NCBI GenBank assembly: GCA_002438845.1
Contig: DJRG01000046.1
Coordinates: 5,337 to 27,026 of the forward strand
Origin: Bacteroidales bacterium UBA6366
GTDB lineage: Bacteria; Bacteroidota; Bacteroidia; Bacteroidales; UBA932
Direction: 5' to 3'
Length of the DNA stretch: 21,690 nucleotides
Part shown: positions 12,265 through 20,137 of the stretch, one piece after another
How the letters are laid out: the number at the start of each line of letters is the position of its first letter
Numbering within the stretch: the stretch's first letter is position 1
The notes under the pieces: model-generated
Database searches by the model: none
The model's input: only the letters and a program-made list of their open reading frames with translations
What the model was told of the DNA's origin: nothing
Made by a program: the position numbers and the translations under genes

Positions 12265-14880
12265 ATGAAATCTGATTCGATGAAAGTATATCGCTTCTTG
12301 TGCCTCGCCGCCTTGTCTTTCGCCGTCATCCCTGCCATGGGACAGGAAACGGCGAAATCTTCTGTTCCCGCCGAGGTTGATTATGACCACCCGAAGACCT
12401 ACTATGTGGGTGGAGTCACCGTTGAGGGAAACCACCAGTTCTCAAGCCAGCAGATAATCTCCCTGACCGGTCTTCAGAAAGGCATGAAGGTCACTATTCC
12501 GAGCGATGACCTTTCCTCGATAGTGTCCAGGCTGTGGATGCAGAGGTATTTCGAGAATGTCGCGCTGGAGCTGGACCATCTGAGCGAGAACAGGGACTCA
12601 GCCTTCCTTACTATCCGTATCCAGGAGCGTCCAAGGGTCTCCAAATGGCTTTTTACAGGAGTGAGAAAAGGTGAGCAGAAGGATCTGGACGAAAGGCTCA
12701 ACCTTCGCCGTGGCGGTGAGTTCTCGGATTATGTCGCCAAGACATCCACTGACATCATCAAGAGATTCTACGCCGACAAGGGATTCCTCAACTGCAAGGT
12801 TGACATCCAGACCCAGAAGGACTCCATGGTGAAGAACGCCATCAAGGTGAACTTCGCCGTCGACCGTGGCTCCAAGGTGAAGATCCGCGACATCAAGTTC
12901 GAGGGTGCTGAAGGCTTCTCGGACTACAAGCTGTCCCGCGCGATGAAGAAGACAAAGGCCAAGAAATGGTACAACTTCTTCAACAGCAAGAAATTCAACG
13001 AGAAGGAATATCCTAACGACAAGAACAGCCTCATCAGCAAGCTCAACGAGTCCGGTTTCCGTGACGCGCGCATCGTCAAGGATTCCATCTACTATGTGAC
13101 TCCCGACAGGCTCGGCATCGACCTGAAGATCGACCAGGGCAAGAAATACTATTTCAGGAACATCTCGTGGACCGGCAATTCGGTCTATTCCACTGACCAG
13201 CTCAACGAGATACTGAACATCCGCAAGGGCGACCCTTATGACATGGTGACCATGCAGAAGAGGCTTCTGGGCGGAGGAAAACAGGGTGACCAGGATGTTT
13301 CCAAGGTCTATCGTGACAACGGTTACCTTTTCTTCAATGTGACTCCGGTCGAACTGAACATCGAGGGTGATTCCGTGGATGTGGAGATGAGGATCTCCGA
13401 AGGAAAGCAGGCGACTCTGAACAACATCGTCATCAACGGCAACAATCTGACCAACGAGAGGATTGTCCGCAGGCAGCTCGCCACAAGGCCGGGCTACCTT
13501 TTCAGCCAGACGGACTTCGAGCGTTCCATCAGGGAGATCGCCTCTTTGGGACAGTTTGACCCTGAGGCTATTGCAGATCCTTCTAAAGGCTATTCCATCC
13601 TCCCGAACCAATTGAACAACACGGTGGATCTTGTCTATAACGTGACGGAGAAACCTTCCAGCCAGTTGGAGCTCTCCGGAGGTTGGGGCGCCAACACTTT
13701 CGTGGCGACTGTCGGTGTGAACTTCAACAACTTCTCCACGAAGCGCATGTTCGACAAGAACGCGTGGAGACCTGTCCCGCTTGGAGACGCCCAGAATCTC
13801 TCGCTGCGTTTCCAGACCAACGGAACGTATTACACATCGCTTGTCTTCGGATTCTCCGAGCCTTGGCTCTTCGCGAAGAAGCCAACCTCGCTGAACCTCC
13901 AGGCCTACTACACCAGACAGACAAACTCGTATCTGACGATTGGACTTCTCTCCAACGACAAGGTCATGCAGGTCTATGGTTTCTCGGCCGGAATCGGTAC
14001 CCGTCTGAAATGGCCGGACAACTACTTCGTGCTGTACAACGGCCTGAACTGGCAGATATATGACCTGAAGAACTGGATCAACGGCTACTTCATGTTCAAT
14101 GACGGCAAGTCCCACAATCTCAGCTACACAATCAGCCTGAGCAGGAACTCCACCGACCAGCAGATCTATCCCCGCATGGGCTCGAACTTCAGCGCCAGCC
14201 TTCAGCTCACGCCGCCATATTCATTGTTCAGGAAGAAGGATCTCGGTACGCTTGACGCCAACGGCAACCCTACCAAGGTCTCCAGCTACAAGGACATCAA
14301 CTACGACAACTGGACTTCCGCCCAGCGTTACAAATGGATCGAGTACCACAAGTGGAAAATCAGCGGCGAGCTCTATACTAAAGTCATCGGCGACTTCGTG
14401 ATTATGAGCCGCGCCCAGTTCGGCTACCTTGGTTACTACAACCGCAAATGGGGCTACTCTCCGTTCGAGGGCTTCAGGGTCGGAGGAGACGGTATGTCGG
14501 GTTACGACACCTACGGCGCCGACATCATCGCCCTGCGTGGCTACGAGAACTACTCGCTTACCCCTTGGGCCGCCACTCCGTACAACTCAAACGGTTACTA
14601 TGCCGGCAACGTCTACGACAAGTTCACGATGGAGTTCCGTTACCCTGTCATCCTCCAGCCACAGTCCACGATCTTCGTGTTGGGCTTCCTTGAGGGAGGT
14701 AACTGCTGGTCCGACATCAAGAAATTCAATCCGTTCCAGATCAAGCGTTCGGCCGGTGTGGGCGTGAGGGTGTTCCTCCCGATGATCGGTCTGCTCGGTA
14801 TCGACTGGGGCTACGGCTTCGACAATCCTGAGAAGAAGAACAGAAGCCAGTTCCACTTCCTTATCGGACAGCAATTCTAA
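12265..14880 (+). CDS. bamA: Outer membrane protein assembly factor BamA (Omp85)
   Basis: BamA is the barrel core of the machine that inserts outer-membrane proteins. The 871-residue protein has a signal peptide (from the second Met, MKVYRFLCLAALSFAVIPAMGQE), then a series of POTRA domains to about residue 460 starting with YYVGGVTVEGNHQFSSQQI. The C-terminal 16-strand-type barrel begins around ELSGGWGANTF (467 onward). The conserved loop-6 motif appears as LRGY (757-760), with Arg758 corresponding to the VRGF/Y arginine. The protein ends in an aromatic residue (FLIGQQF), the usual outer-membrane insertion signal. Length is typical for Bacteroidetes. The start could be ATG 12280 instead, as the promoter position suggests. 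Confidence 0.96.
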   Translation: MKSDSMKVYRFLCLAALSFAVIPAMGQETAKSSVPAEVDYDHPKTYYVGGVTVEGNHQFSSQQIISLTGLQKGMKVTIPSDDLSSIVSRLWMQRYFENVALELDHLSENRDSAFLTIRIQERPRVSKWLFTGVRKGEQKDLDERLNLRRGGEFSDYVAKTSTDIIKRFYADKGFLNCKVDIQTQKDSMVKNAIKVNFAVDRGSKVKIRDIKFEGAEGFSDYKLSRAMKKTKAKKWYNFFNSKKFNEKEYPNDKNSLISKLNESGFRDARIVKDSIYYVTPDRLGIDLKIDQGKKYYFRNISWTGNSVYSTDQLNEILNIRKGDPYDMVTMQKRLLGGGKQGDQDVSKVYRDNGYLFFNVTPVELNIEGDSVDVEMRISEGKQATLNNIVINGNNLTNERIVRRQLATRPGYLFSQTDFERSIREIASLGQFDPEAIADPSKGYSILPNQLNNTVDLVYNVTEKPSSQLELSGGWGANTFVATVGVNFNNFSTKRMFDKNAWRPVPLGDAQNLSLRFQTNGTYYTSLVFGFSEPWLFAKKPTSLNLQAYYTRQTNSYLTIGLLSNDKVMQVYGFSAGIGTRLKWPDNYFVLYNGLNWQIYDLKNWINGYFMFNDGKSHNLSYTISLSRNSTDQQIYPRMGSNFSASLQLTPPYSLFRKKDLGTLDANGNPTKVSSYKDINYDNWTSAQRYKWIEYHKWKISGELYTKVIGDFVIMSRAQFGYLGYYNRKWGYSPFEGFRVGGDGMSGYDTYGADIIALRGYENYSLTPWAATPYNSNGYYAGNVYDKFTMEFRYPVILQPQSTIFVLGFLEGGNCWSDIKKFNPFQIKRSAGVGVRVFLPMIGLLGIDWGYGFDNPEKKNRSQFHFLIGQQF

Positions 14881-14891
14881 AATAATATTCT

Positions 14892-14899
14892 TACATTTG
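14892..14899 (+). promoter_or_regulatory. Candidate -7 box of the second ompH gene
   Basis: TACATTTG matches TAnnTTTG, 40 nt upstream of the ompH ATG and shortly after the bamA stop. The longer string TTACATTTGCA is shared exactly with the paralogous gene's upstream region on the opposite strand (9824-9835 area). Confidence 0.55.
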
Positions 14900-14939
14900 C
14901 ATCAGGAACAAGACACGAAACTGATAAAATTCTATAAAA

Positions 14940-15506
14940 ATGAAAAAGATTCTTTTGATTGCCGCAATGGCATTGTTTACTCTGACGGCTTCGGCGCAGG
15001 CGAAGTTCGCTTATGTTGACTTCAATGAGCTTGTGATGCTCATGCCTGAGGCTGACGCTGCCAGATCACAGATGCAGGCCGCTCAGAAAGAGGCCCAGGA
15101 AACGCTCCAGAGCATGATGGAGGAGGCCCAGAGCAAGTACAACGAGTACCAGCAGAAGCAGGCCACATGGACTCCTGCCATCAAGTCCAGCAAAGAGAAG
15201 GAGCTTGGTGACATCCAGCAGAGGATCCAGGAGTTCCAGCAGTCAATCCAGGCCGAGCTTCAGCAGCAGAACCAGCAGTTGATGGATCCTATCTACAAGA
15301 AGGCTCAGGAGGCTGTCGAGAAACTTGCCAAGGCCGGCGGTTACCTGTTCGTATTCGAGACTTCGCAGTACCTCTATGTGGACAAGGCGCAGTGCAAGGA
15401 TCTCACTCCCGAGGCAAGAAAGGCTTTGAATATCCCTGAAGGCAGGACGCTTGAGGATCTCCAGAAGGAGCTTCAGGCTCAGGCGCAAACTCAGGGACAG
15501 CAGTAA
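14940..15506 (+). CDS. OmpH/Skp family periplasmic chaperone
   Basis: The 188-residue protein has a cleavable signal peptide (MKKILLIAAMALFTLTASAQ), then the family start KFAYVDFNELVMLMPEADAA and a long Gln/Glu/Lys-rich coiled coil to about residue 130. A short C-terminal beta region (GGYLFVFETSQYLYVDKAQC) and a Gln/Ala tail complete the fold. Skp/OmpH proteins hold unfolded outer-membrane proteins in the periplasm for delivery to BamA. The gene lies 59 nt after bamA, a standard Bacteroidetes pairing that supports this role, and is followed by a strong terminator. Confidence 0.92.
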   Translation: MKKILLIAAMALFTLTASAQAKFAYVDFNELVMLMPEADAARSQMQAAQKEAQETLQSMMEEAQSKYNEYQQKQATWTPAIKSSKEKELGDIQQRIQEFQQSIQAELQQQNQQLMDPIYKKAQEAVEKLAKAGGYLFVFETSQYLYVDKAQCKDLTPEARKALNIPEGRTLEDLQKELQAQAQTQGQQ

Positions 15507-15531
15507 TAATCTTTGGAAATCAAATTTTTGA

Positions 15532-15561
15532 GGGTCGGCAATAACTGCCGGCCCTTTTTTT
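15532..15561 (+). terminator. Intrinsic terminator after ompH
   Basis: GGGTCGGCA (15532-15540) pairs with TGCCGGCCC (15546-15554) across loop ATAAC, 9 bp with one G-T wobble, followed directly by seven T residues (15555-15561). It ends the nadK-uppS-bamA-ompH transcript. Confidence 0.93.
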
Positions 15562-15566
15562 ACACC

Positions 15567-15588
15567 CGGTCGCTTCGCACTGCGTGCG
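15567..15588. repeat. Short dispersed motif CGGTCGCTTCGC, copy 2, with small hairpin
   Basis: The 12-mer at 15567-15578 is identical to 10-21. It runs into CGCAC (15576-15580) and GTGCG (15584-15588), a 5-bp hairpin with a TGC loop. It lies just after the ompH terminator. The remainder of the 252-nt gap to korA is AT-rich and shows only the korA promoter. Confidence 0.35.
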
Positions 15589-15687
15589 CTTTTCCATACT
15601 GACGTGTTATTTGTGTGGGGATATTTATGATTTTATGACTTTGTGCGAGGCTGTTTGTGGTGTGAATATCTTTTTTCGGAAAATGTG

Positions 15688-15718
15688 TTGGTTATTCTGC
15701 TTTTTATGCTTTAATTTG
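15688..15718 (+). promoter_or_regulatory. Candidate korA promoter
   Basis: TTGG (15688-15691) and TTAATTTG (15711-15718, one mismatch to TAnnTTTG) are separated by 19 nt, the usual Bacteroidetes -33/-7 arrangement. The predicted leader is about 35 nt. Confidence 0.5.
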
Positions 15719-15758
15719 TAAGGAATTTTTATTCAACACTAATATTCTTAAAATAGAA

Positions 15759-17591
15759 ATGCAACATAAGGTTATTGATGCTAAGGATGTTGTGATCAGG
15801 TTCGCCGGGGATTCCGGTGACGGTATGCAGCTTACCGGAACGTTGTTCGCGAACTTGTCAGCAGTCTATGGTAACGGCCTTTCAACATTCCCGGACTATC
15901 CGGCCGAGATCAGAGCCCCAAAGGGGACTGTGGCCGGCGTTTCCGGATTCCAGGTTCACATCGGAAGCCACAAGGTCAACACACCGGGTGATTTCTGTGA
16001 CATGCTTGTGGCGATGAATCCTGCCGCCCTCAAGGCTAACGCAAAGTGGCTCAAGAGAAACGCCACCGTGCTTGTGGACGAGGACGCCTTCGACGATTTC
16101 GGCCTGACTAAGGCCGGCTTCACGGGCAATCCCTTTGAGGAGCTTCACATAGAGGACAGGAACATCATCGTGGCCCCGATCACCAAACTTACGGAGGAAA
16201 GCCTGAAAGACAGCGGACTTGACGTGGCTTCTGTCCACAAGTGCAGGAATATGTTCACCCTCGGAATGGCTTGCTTCATCTACAGCCGTCCGTTGGACTA
16301 TGTCTATACCTATCTTGAAGGGCGTTTTGCCAAGAAGCATCCTGAGATGATCGAGCCGAACCGCAAGGTGGTGAACGACGGCTACAACTACGCCGCCAAC
16401 ATCCAGGCGGTCGCCGACACCTACACCGTTGTGCCTGACATCCAGGAAAAAGGAATATACAGGAATATAACGGGCAACCAGGCTCTGGCCTGGGGGCTGA
16501 TCGCCGCCTCGGAGAAATCCGGTCGGCCTCTTTTCTGCGGCTCTTATCCGATCACGCCTGCCACCGCGATACTTGAGGAACTCGCCATACACAAGAACCT
16601 TGGGGTCAAGACAATGCAGACCGAGGACGAGATAGCGGGAATATGCTGCGCGATCGGAGCTTCGTTCGCCGGCAATCTTGCCGTCACCACGACTTCCGGT
16701 CCTGGCCTTTCGCTTAAGTCCGAGGCCCTTGGACTGGCCGTGATGACCGAACTTCCGCTTGTGATTGTGGACGTTCAGCGTGGCGGTCCTTGCACCGGAC
16801 TGCCTACGAAGACCGAACAGGCCGACCTCAACGAGGCCCTTTATGGACGAAACGGCGAGAGCCCTATGGTCGTGATGGCCGCACATTCTCCGGCGCATTG
16901 CTTTGATGCCGCCTTTACGGCCGCCAAGATCGCCATGGAGCACATGACCCCCGTCCTGCTTCTGTCCGAAGGCTTTCTCGGGAACGGCTCCGAGCCGTGG
17001 AAGATTCCTTCCATGAGTGAATATCCTGTCATCAAGCCTCGCCTCGCGGTGGCCGACGGAAACAAGTTCCGTCCATTCGAGAGGGATGCCGAGACTCTTG
17101 CCAGAAAATGGGCTCCGGCCGGAACCCCGGGTCTTGGACACCGTGTCGGTGGCCTTGAGAAGACGCATGAAGGTGTGCTTTCCACCGATGCCGCCAACCA
17201 TGAGACGATGGTCAGGGAACGCGCGGAGAAAGTCGCCCGTGTAGCCGCTGACATTCCTGACTTGGTTGTTGACGGTCCGGAGAGCGGGGATGTCCTGCTG
17301 GTCGGATGGGGTGGCACGTACGGACATATTCTTACAGCCACTGAGGAACTCCGCACCGCCGGAAAGACTGTCAGCCGGGTGCATTTTGATTTCATCGATC
17401 CGCTGCCGAAGAACACGGAGAAGGTTCTCTCGGGCTTCAGGAAGATAATCGTCTGCGAACTCAATCTCGGACAGTTCGCCGGTTACCTCAAGACCATATT
17501 CCCTCAGTTCAATTATTTGAATTGTAATAAGGTTCAGGGGCAGACATTCCTTGTGAAGGAGATTGTAGACGCGGCTTCGGCTCAGTTATAG
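15759..17591 (+). CDS. korA: 2-oxoglutarate:ferredoxin oxidoreductase, fused gamma-alpha subunit
   Basis: The enzyme interconverts 2-oxoglutarate plus CoA with succinyl-CoA plus CO2 using ferredoxin, allowing either oxidation or reductive carboxylation in anaerobes. The 610-residue protein joins a gamma domain (about 10-195, starting VVIRFAGDSGDGMQLTG) to an alpha domain (about 235 onward) with CGSYPITPATAILEELA (260-276), TEDEIAGICCAIGASFAG and TTSGPGLSLKSEALGLA, followed by the VQRGGPCTGLPTKTEQADL block. The YPITP motif is characteristic of 2-oxoacid oxidoreductase alpha subunits. The fused arrangement is typical for Bacteroidetes. The neighbouring korB supplies the TPP subunit. Substrate preference is assigned by family; other 2-oxoacids are possible. 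Confidence 0.93.
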   Translation: MQHKVIDAKDVVIRFAGDSGDGMQLTGTLFANLSAVYGNGLSTFPDYPAEIRAPKGTVAGVSGFQVHIGSHKVNTPGDFCDMLVAMNPAALKANAKWLKRNATVLVDEDAFDDFGLTKAGFTGNPFEELHIEDRNIIVAPITKLTEESLKDSGLDVASVHKCRNMFTLGMACFIYSRPLDYVYTYLEGRFAKKHPEMIEPNRKVVNDGYNYAANIQAVADTYTVVPDIQEKGIYRNITGNQALAWGLIAASEKSGRPLFCGSYPITPATAILEELAIHKNLGVKTMQTEDEIAGICCAIGASFAGNLAVTTTSGPGLSLKSEALGLAVMTELPLVIVDVQRGGPCTGLPTKTEQADLNEALYGRNGESPMVVMAAHSPAHCFDAAFTAAKIAMEHMTPVLLLSEGFLGNGSEPWKIPSMSEYPVIKPRLAVADGNKFRPFERDAETLARKWAPAGTPGLGHRVGGLEKTHEGVLSTDAANHETMVRERAEKVARVAADIPDLVVDGPESGDVLLVGWGGTYGHILTATEELRTAGKTVSRVHFDFIDPLPKNTEKVLSGFRKIIVCELNLGQFAGYLKTIFPQFNYLNCNKVQGQTFLVKEIVDAASAQL

Positions 17592-17595
17592 GAGG
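17590..17595 (+). promoter_or_regulatory. Strong Shine-Dalgarno sequence of korB
   Basis: AGGAGG overlaps the korA stop codon and ends 8 nt before the korB ATG (17604). Perfect Shine-Dalgarno sequences are unusual in Bacteroidetes, and none was noticed before the other genes here. It fixes the korB start. Confidence 0.75.
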
Positions 17596-17603
17596 AACGC
17601 ACA

Positions 17604-18623
17604 ATGCCAAAATATACGTTGAAAGATTTCAAGAGCGACCAGGAGATCAGATGGTGTCCGGGATGCGGGGACTATTCCGTGCTCGCGGCTCTTCAAAGGA
17701 CCCTTCCGCAGGTTTGCGAGGAAAAGGGGATAGACAAGGACAAGATTGTGGTCGTGTCCGGAATCGGATGCTCGTCAAGGCTTCCGTACTATGTGGACAC
17801 ATACGGATTCCACAGCATCCACGGCAGGGCTACAGCGATAGCGACCGGCATGAAGGTCGCCAACCCGGATCTCTGCATCTGGCAGGTGAGCGGTGACGGT
17901 GACGCGCTTGCGATCGGCGGAAACCATTTCATCCACGCAATCCGCAGGAACATCGACATCAACCTGATGCTCTTCAACAACCAGATTTACGGAATGACGA
18001 AGGGGCAATATTCCCCGACCTCGAAACTGGGAGCAATCACCAAGACATCCCCTTACGGTACGGTCGAGCATCCGTTCAATCCGGGCAGCCTTGTGTTGGG
18101 GGCAAAGGGGACATTCTTCGCCCGTGGAATGGACACTGAATTGGCTCTCAATCAGGAAATTATGCTCGCCGCATCAAGGCATAAGGGTACTTCCGTGATG
18201 GAGTTCCTGACTAACTGCGTGATATTCAACAACGGCTCTCACGCCGAGATTTCCGACAGGGAGCACAAGGCCGACAGGACGCTGGTTCTGCGTGACGGCG
18301 AGAAGATGATATTCGGAAAGAACCGAGACAAAGGAATCGCCCTCGATGGTTGGAGGCTGAAGGTGGTGACTATAGGAGAAAACGGAGTCACTGAGGATGA
18401 CATCCTCACTCACGATAGCCATTCCGACAATCTGGGCCTCCAGATGATGCTCGCCGACATGAAGTGGCCTGACTTCCCTGTGGCCCTCGGAGTCATCCGT
18501 GAGGTTCCTGACATCACCTACGATGAGGAAGTCGCCAGACAGGTCGAGAGCGTGAAGGCCAAGGCGAGGATCCACAGCGTCGACGAGCTGCTTCACAGCG
18601 GCTCCACATGGGAACTTAAATAG
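17604..18623 (+). CDS. korB: 2-oxoglutarate:ferredoxin oxidoreductase, beta subunit
   Basis: This is the thiamine-diphosphate and iron-sulfur subunit partner of KorA. The 339-residue protein has WCPGCGDYSVLAALQ (Cys18, Cys21), GIGCSSRLPYY (Cys56), the TPP motif SGDGDALAIGG (96-106) with the downstream NNQIYGMTKGQYSPTS, and Cys205 in EFLTNCVIF. The four cysteines match the spacing known for the single 4Fe-4S cluster of 2-oxoacid:ferredoxin oxidoreductase beta subunits, so the electron relay appears intact. It lies 12 nt after korA and 42 nt before gdhA. Confidence 0.94.
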   Translation: MPKYTLKDFKSDQEIRWCPGCGDYSVLAALQRTLPQVCEEKGIDKDKIVVVSGIGCSSRLPYYVDTYGFHSIHGRATAIATGMKVANPDLCIWQVSGDGDALAIGGNHFIHAIRRNIDINLMLFNNQIYGMTKGQYSPTSKLGAITKTSPYGTVEHPFNPGSLVLGAKGTFFARGMDTELALNQEIMLAASRHKGTSVMEFLTNCVIFNNGSHAEISDREHKADRTLVLRDGEKMIFGKNRDKGIALDGWRLKVVTIGENGVTEDDILTHDSHSDNLGLQMMLADMKWPDFPVALGVIREVPDITYDEEVARQVESVKAKARIHSVDELLHSGSTWELK

Positions 18624-18665
18624 AACACATACACATTATTAACTAATTAATAACACAATCACATT

Positions 18666-20009
18666 ATGAAGACAACAGAAATAATGGCCCGTCTCCAGGC
18701 CAAGTACCCTACCGAGAAGGAATATCTCCAGGCAGTACAGGAGGTTCTTGAGTCAATCGAGGAAGTTTATAACCAGCATCCTGAGTTTGAGAAGGCTAAG
18801 ATCGTTGAGAGACTCGTAGAGCCTGACAGAATCTTCATTTTCCGTGTCACCTGGATCGACGACAACGGTGAGGTTCAGACCAACCTCGGCTACCGCGTCC
18901 AGTTCAACAGCGCGATCGGACCTTACAAGGGAGGACTCCGCTTCCACAAGGCTGTGACTCCTTCAATGCTTAAGTTCCTCGGATTCGAGCAGACATTCAA
19001 GAACGCCCTCACAACCCTTCCTATGGGTGGAGCCAAAGGTGGTTCAGACTTCGATCCAGTGGGCAAGTCAAACGCTGAGATCATGCGTTTCTGCCAGGCC
19101 TTTATGCTTGAGCTCTGGCGCTGCATCGGCCCTGATCAGGACATCCCTGCGGGTGACGTAGGTGTCGGTGGACGTGAGATCGGCTTCCTGAACGGAATGT
19201 ACCAGAAGCTCGCACGTCAGTACCACACTGGAGTGCTCACAGGAAAGGGCGCTACATGGGGAGGTTCCATCCTTCGTCCTGAGGCCACCGGTTTCGGAGC
19301 CCTCTATTTCACCCAGCACCTTCTCCACAAGGCAGGAAAGGACATCGCTGGCCAGAAGGTCTGCATCTCCGGTTTCGGTAACGTGGCTTGGGGTGCTGTG
19401 AAGAAGGCTACACAGCTTGGAGCCAAGGTTGTGGCCATCTCCGGTCCTGACGGAGTATGCCATATTCCTGAGGGAATGACCCCAGAGATGAATGAATATA
19501 TGCTTGACATGCGTGCCTCCAACAGGAACATGGTCGAGGATCTCGCCACCAAGTTCCCGGGACAGGTTCAGTTCACCGCCGGCAAGAAGGCTTGGAGCAT
19601 CCCTTGCGACATCGCTCTTCCTTGCGCGTTCCAGAACGAACTCAGTGAGGACGATGCCAAGGAACTGAAGGCCAACGGTTGCTGGTGCTGCTGCGAGGTT
19701 TCCAACATGGGTTGCCAGCCGGGAGCCATCCACTTCTTCCAGAACAACGGAGTCCTCTTCGCTCCTGGAAAGGCCGTGAACGCCGGTGGAGTCGCCACCT
19801 CAGGTCTTGAGATGACCCAGAATGCCGCCCATCTCAGCTGGTCAGCACAGGAAGTTGACGACAAGCTTCACTGGATCATGCAGAGCATCCACGAGCAGTG
19901 CGTGAAGTACGGCACACGTCCGGACGGCAGCGTTGACTATGTAAAGGGCGCCAACATCGCTGGCTTCATGAAGGTTGCACAGGCTATGCTTGAGCAGGGA
20001 ATCATCTAA
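18666..20009 (+). CDS. gdhA: Glutamate dehydrogenase (hexameric, probably NADP-specific)
   Basis: GdhA makes glutamate from 2-oxoglutarate, ammonia and NAD(P)H. At 447 residues it matches the hexameric class I enzymes. The active-site block TLPMGGAKGGSDFDP (117-131) contains the catalytic Lys124, PAGDVGVGGREIGF (161-174) contains Asp164, and TGKGATWGGSILRPEATGFG (192-211) precedes the Rossmann motif GFGNVAWGA (236-244). NADP specificity is inferred from family resemblance. It lies 42 nt after korB with no clear TAnnTTTG box between, so read-through from korAB is likely. A perfect terminator follows. The frequent use of a few preferred codons suggests high expression. Confidence 0.95.
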   Translation: MKTTEIMARLQAKYPTEKEYLQAVQEVLESIEEVYNQHPEFEKAKIVERLVEPDRIFIFRVTWIDDNGEVQTNLGYRVQFNSAIGPYKGGLRFHKAVTPSMLKFLGFEQTFKNALTTLPMGGAKGGSDFDPVGKSNAEIMRFCQAFMLELWRCIGPDQDIPAGDVGVGGREIGFLNGMYQKLARQYHTGVLTGKGATWGGSILRPEATGFGALYFTQHLLHKAGKDIAGQKVCISGFGNVAWGAVKKATQLGAKVVAISGPDGVCHIPEGMTPEMNEYMLDMRASNRNMVEDLATKFPGQVQFTAGKKAWSIPCDIALPCAFQNELSEDDAKELKANGCWCCCEVSNMGCQPGAIHFFQNNGVLFAPGKAVNAGGVATSGLEMTQNAAHLSWSAQEVDDKLHWIMQSIHEQCVKYGTRPDGSVDYVKGANIAGFMKVAQAMLEQGII

Positions 20010-20032
20010 TTGTACGATTTCTTACGAATATC

Positions 20033-20064
20033 AGCACATCAACGTCTCGTTGATGTGCTTTTTT
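20033..20064 (+). terminator. Intrinsic terminator after gdhA
   Basis: AGCACATCAACG (20033-20044) and CGTTGATGTGCT (20048-20059) form a perfect 12-bp stem with a TCT loop, followed by a run of T residues to 20064. It closes the korA-korB-gdhA unit. Confidence 0.95.
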
Positions 20065-20077
20065 CATTTATATTCAT

Positions 20078-20085
20078 TAAATTTG
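20078..20085 (+). promoter_or_regulatory. Candidate -7 box of the M49-family gene
   Basis: TAAATTTG matches TAnnTTTG exactly, 52 nt upstream of the ATG and directly after the gdhA terminator. The expected -33 region falls within the terminator stem and T-run. Confidence 0.55.
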
Positions 20086-20137
20086 CAGGATGCAAAAGAG
20101 AAAAGAATATAAACAATAATAATAACACTTTTTTCAA

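Noticed and set aside
12598..14115. Long open frame (505 codons) antisense to bamA
   Set aside because: bamA in the other strand is a full-length conserved gene with intact motifs. The antisense frame shows no recognisable domain and is a by-product of codon usage in G+C-rich coding DNA.
15882..17384. Long open frame (500 codons) antisense to korA
   Set aside because: It mirrors the conserved korA coding frame, lacks any recognisable motif, and starts inside another gene with no promoter or leader.
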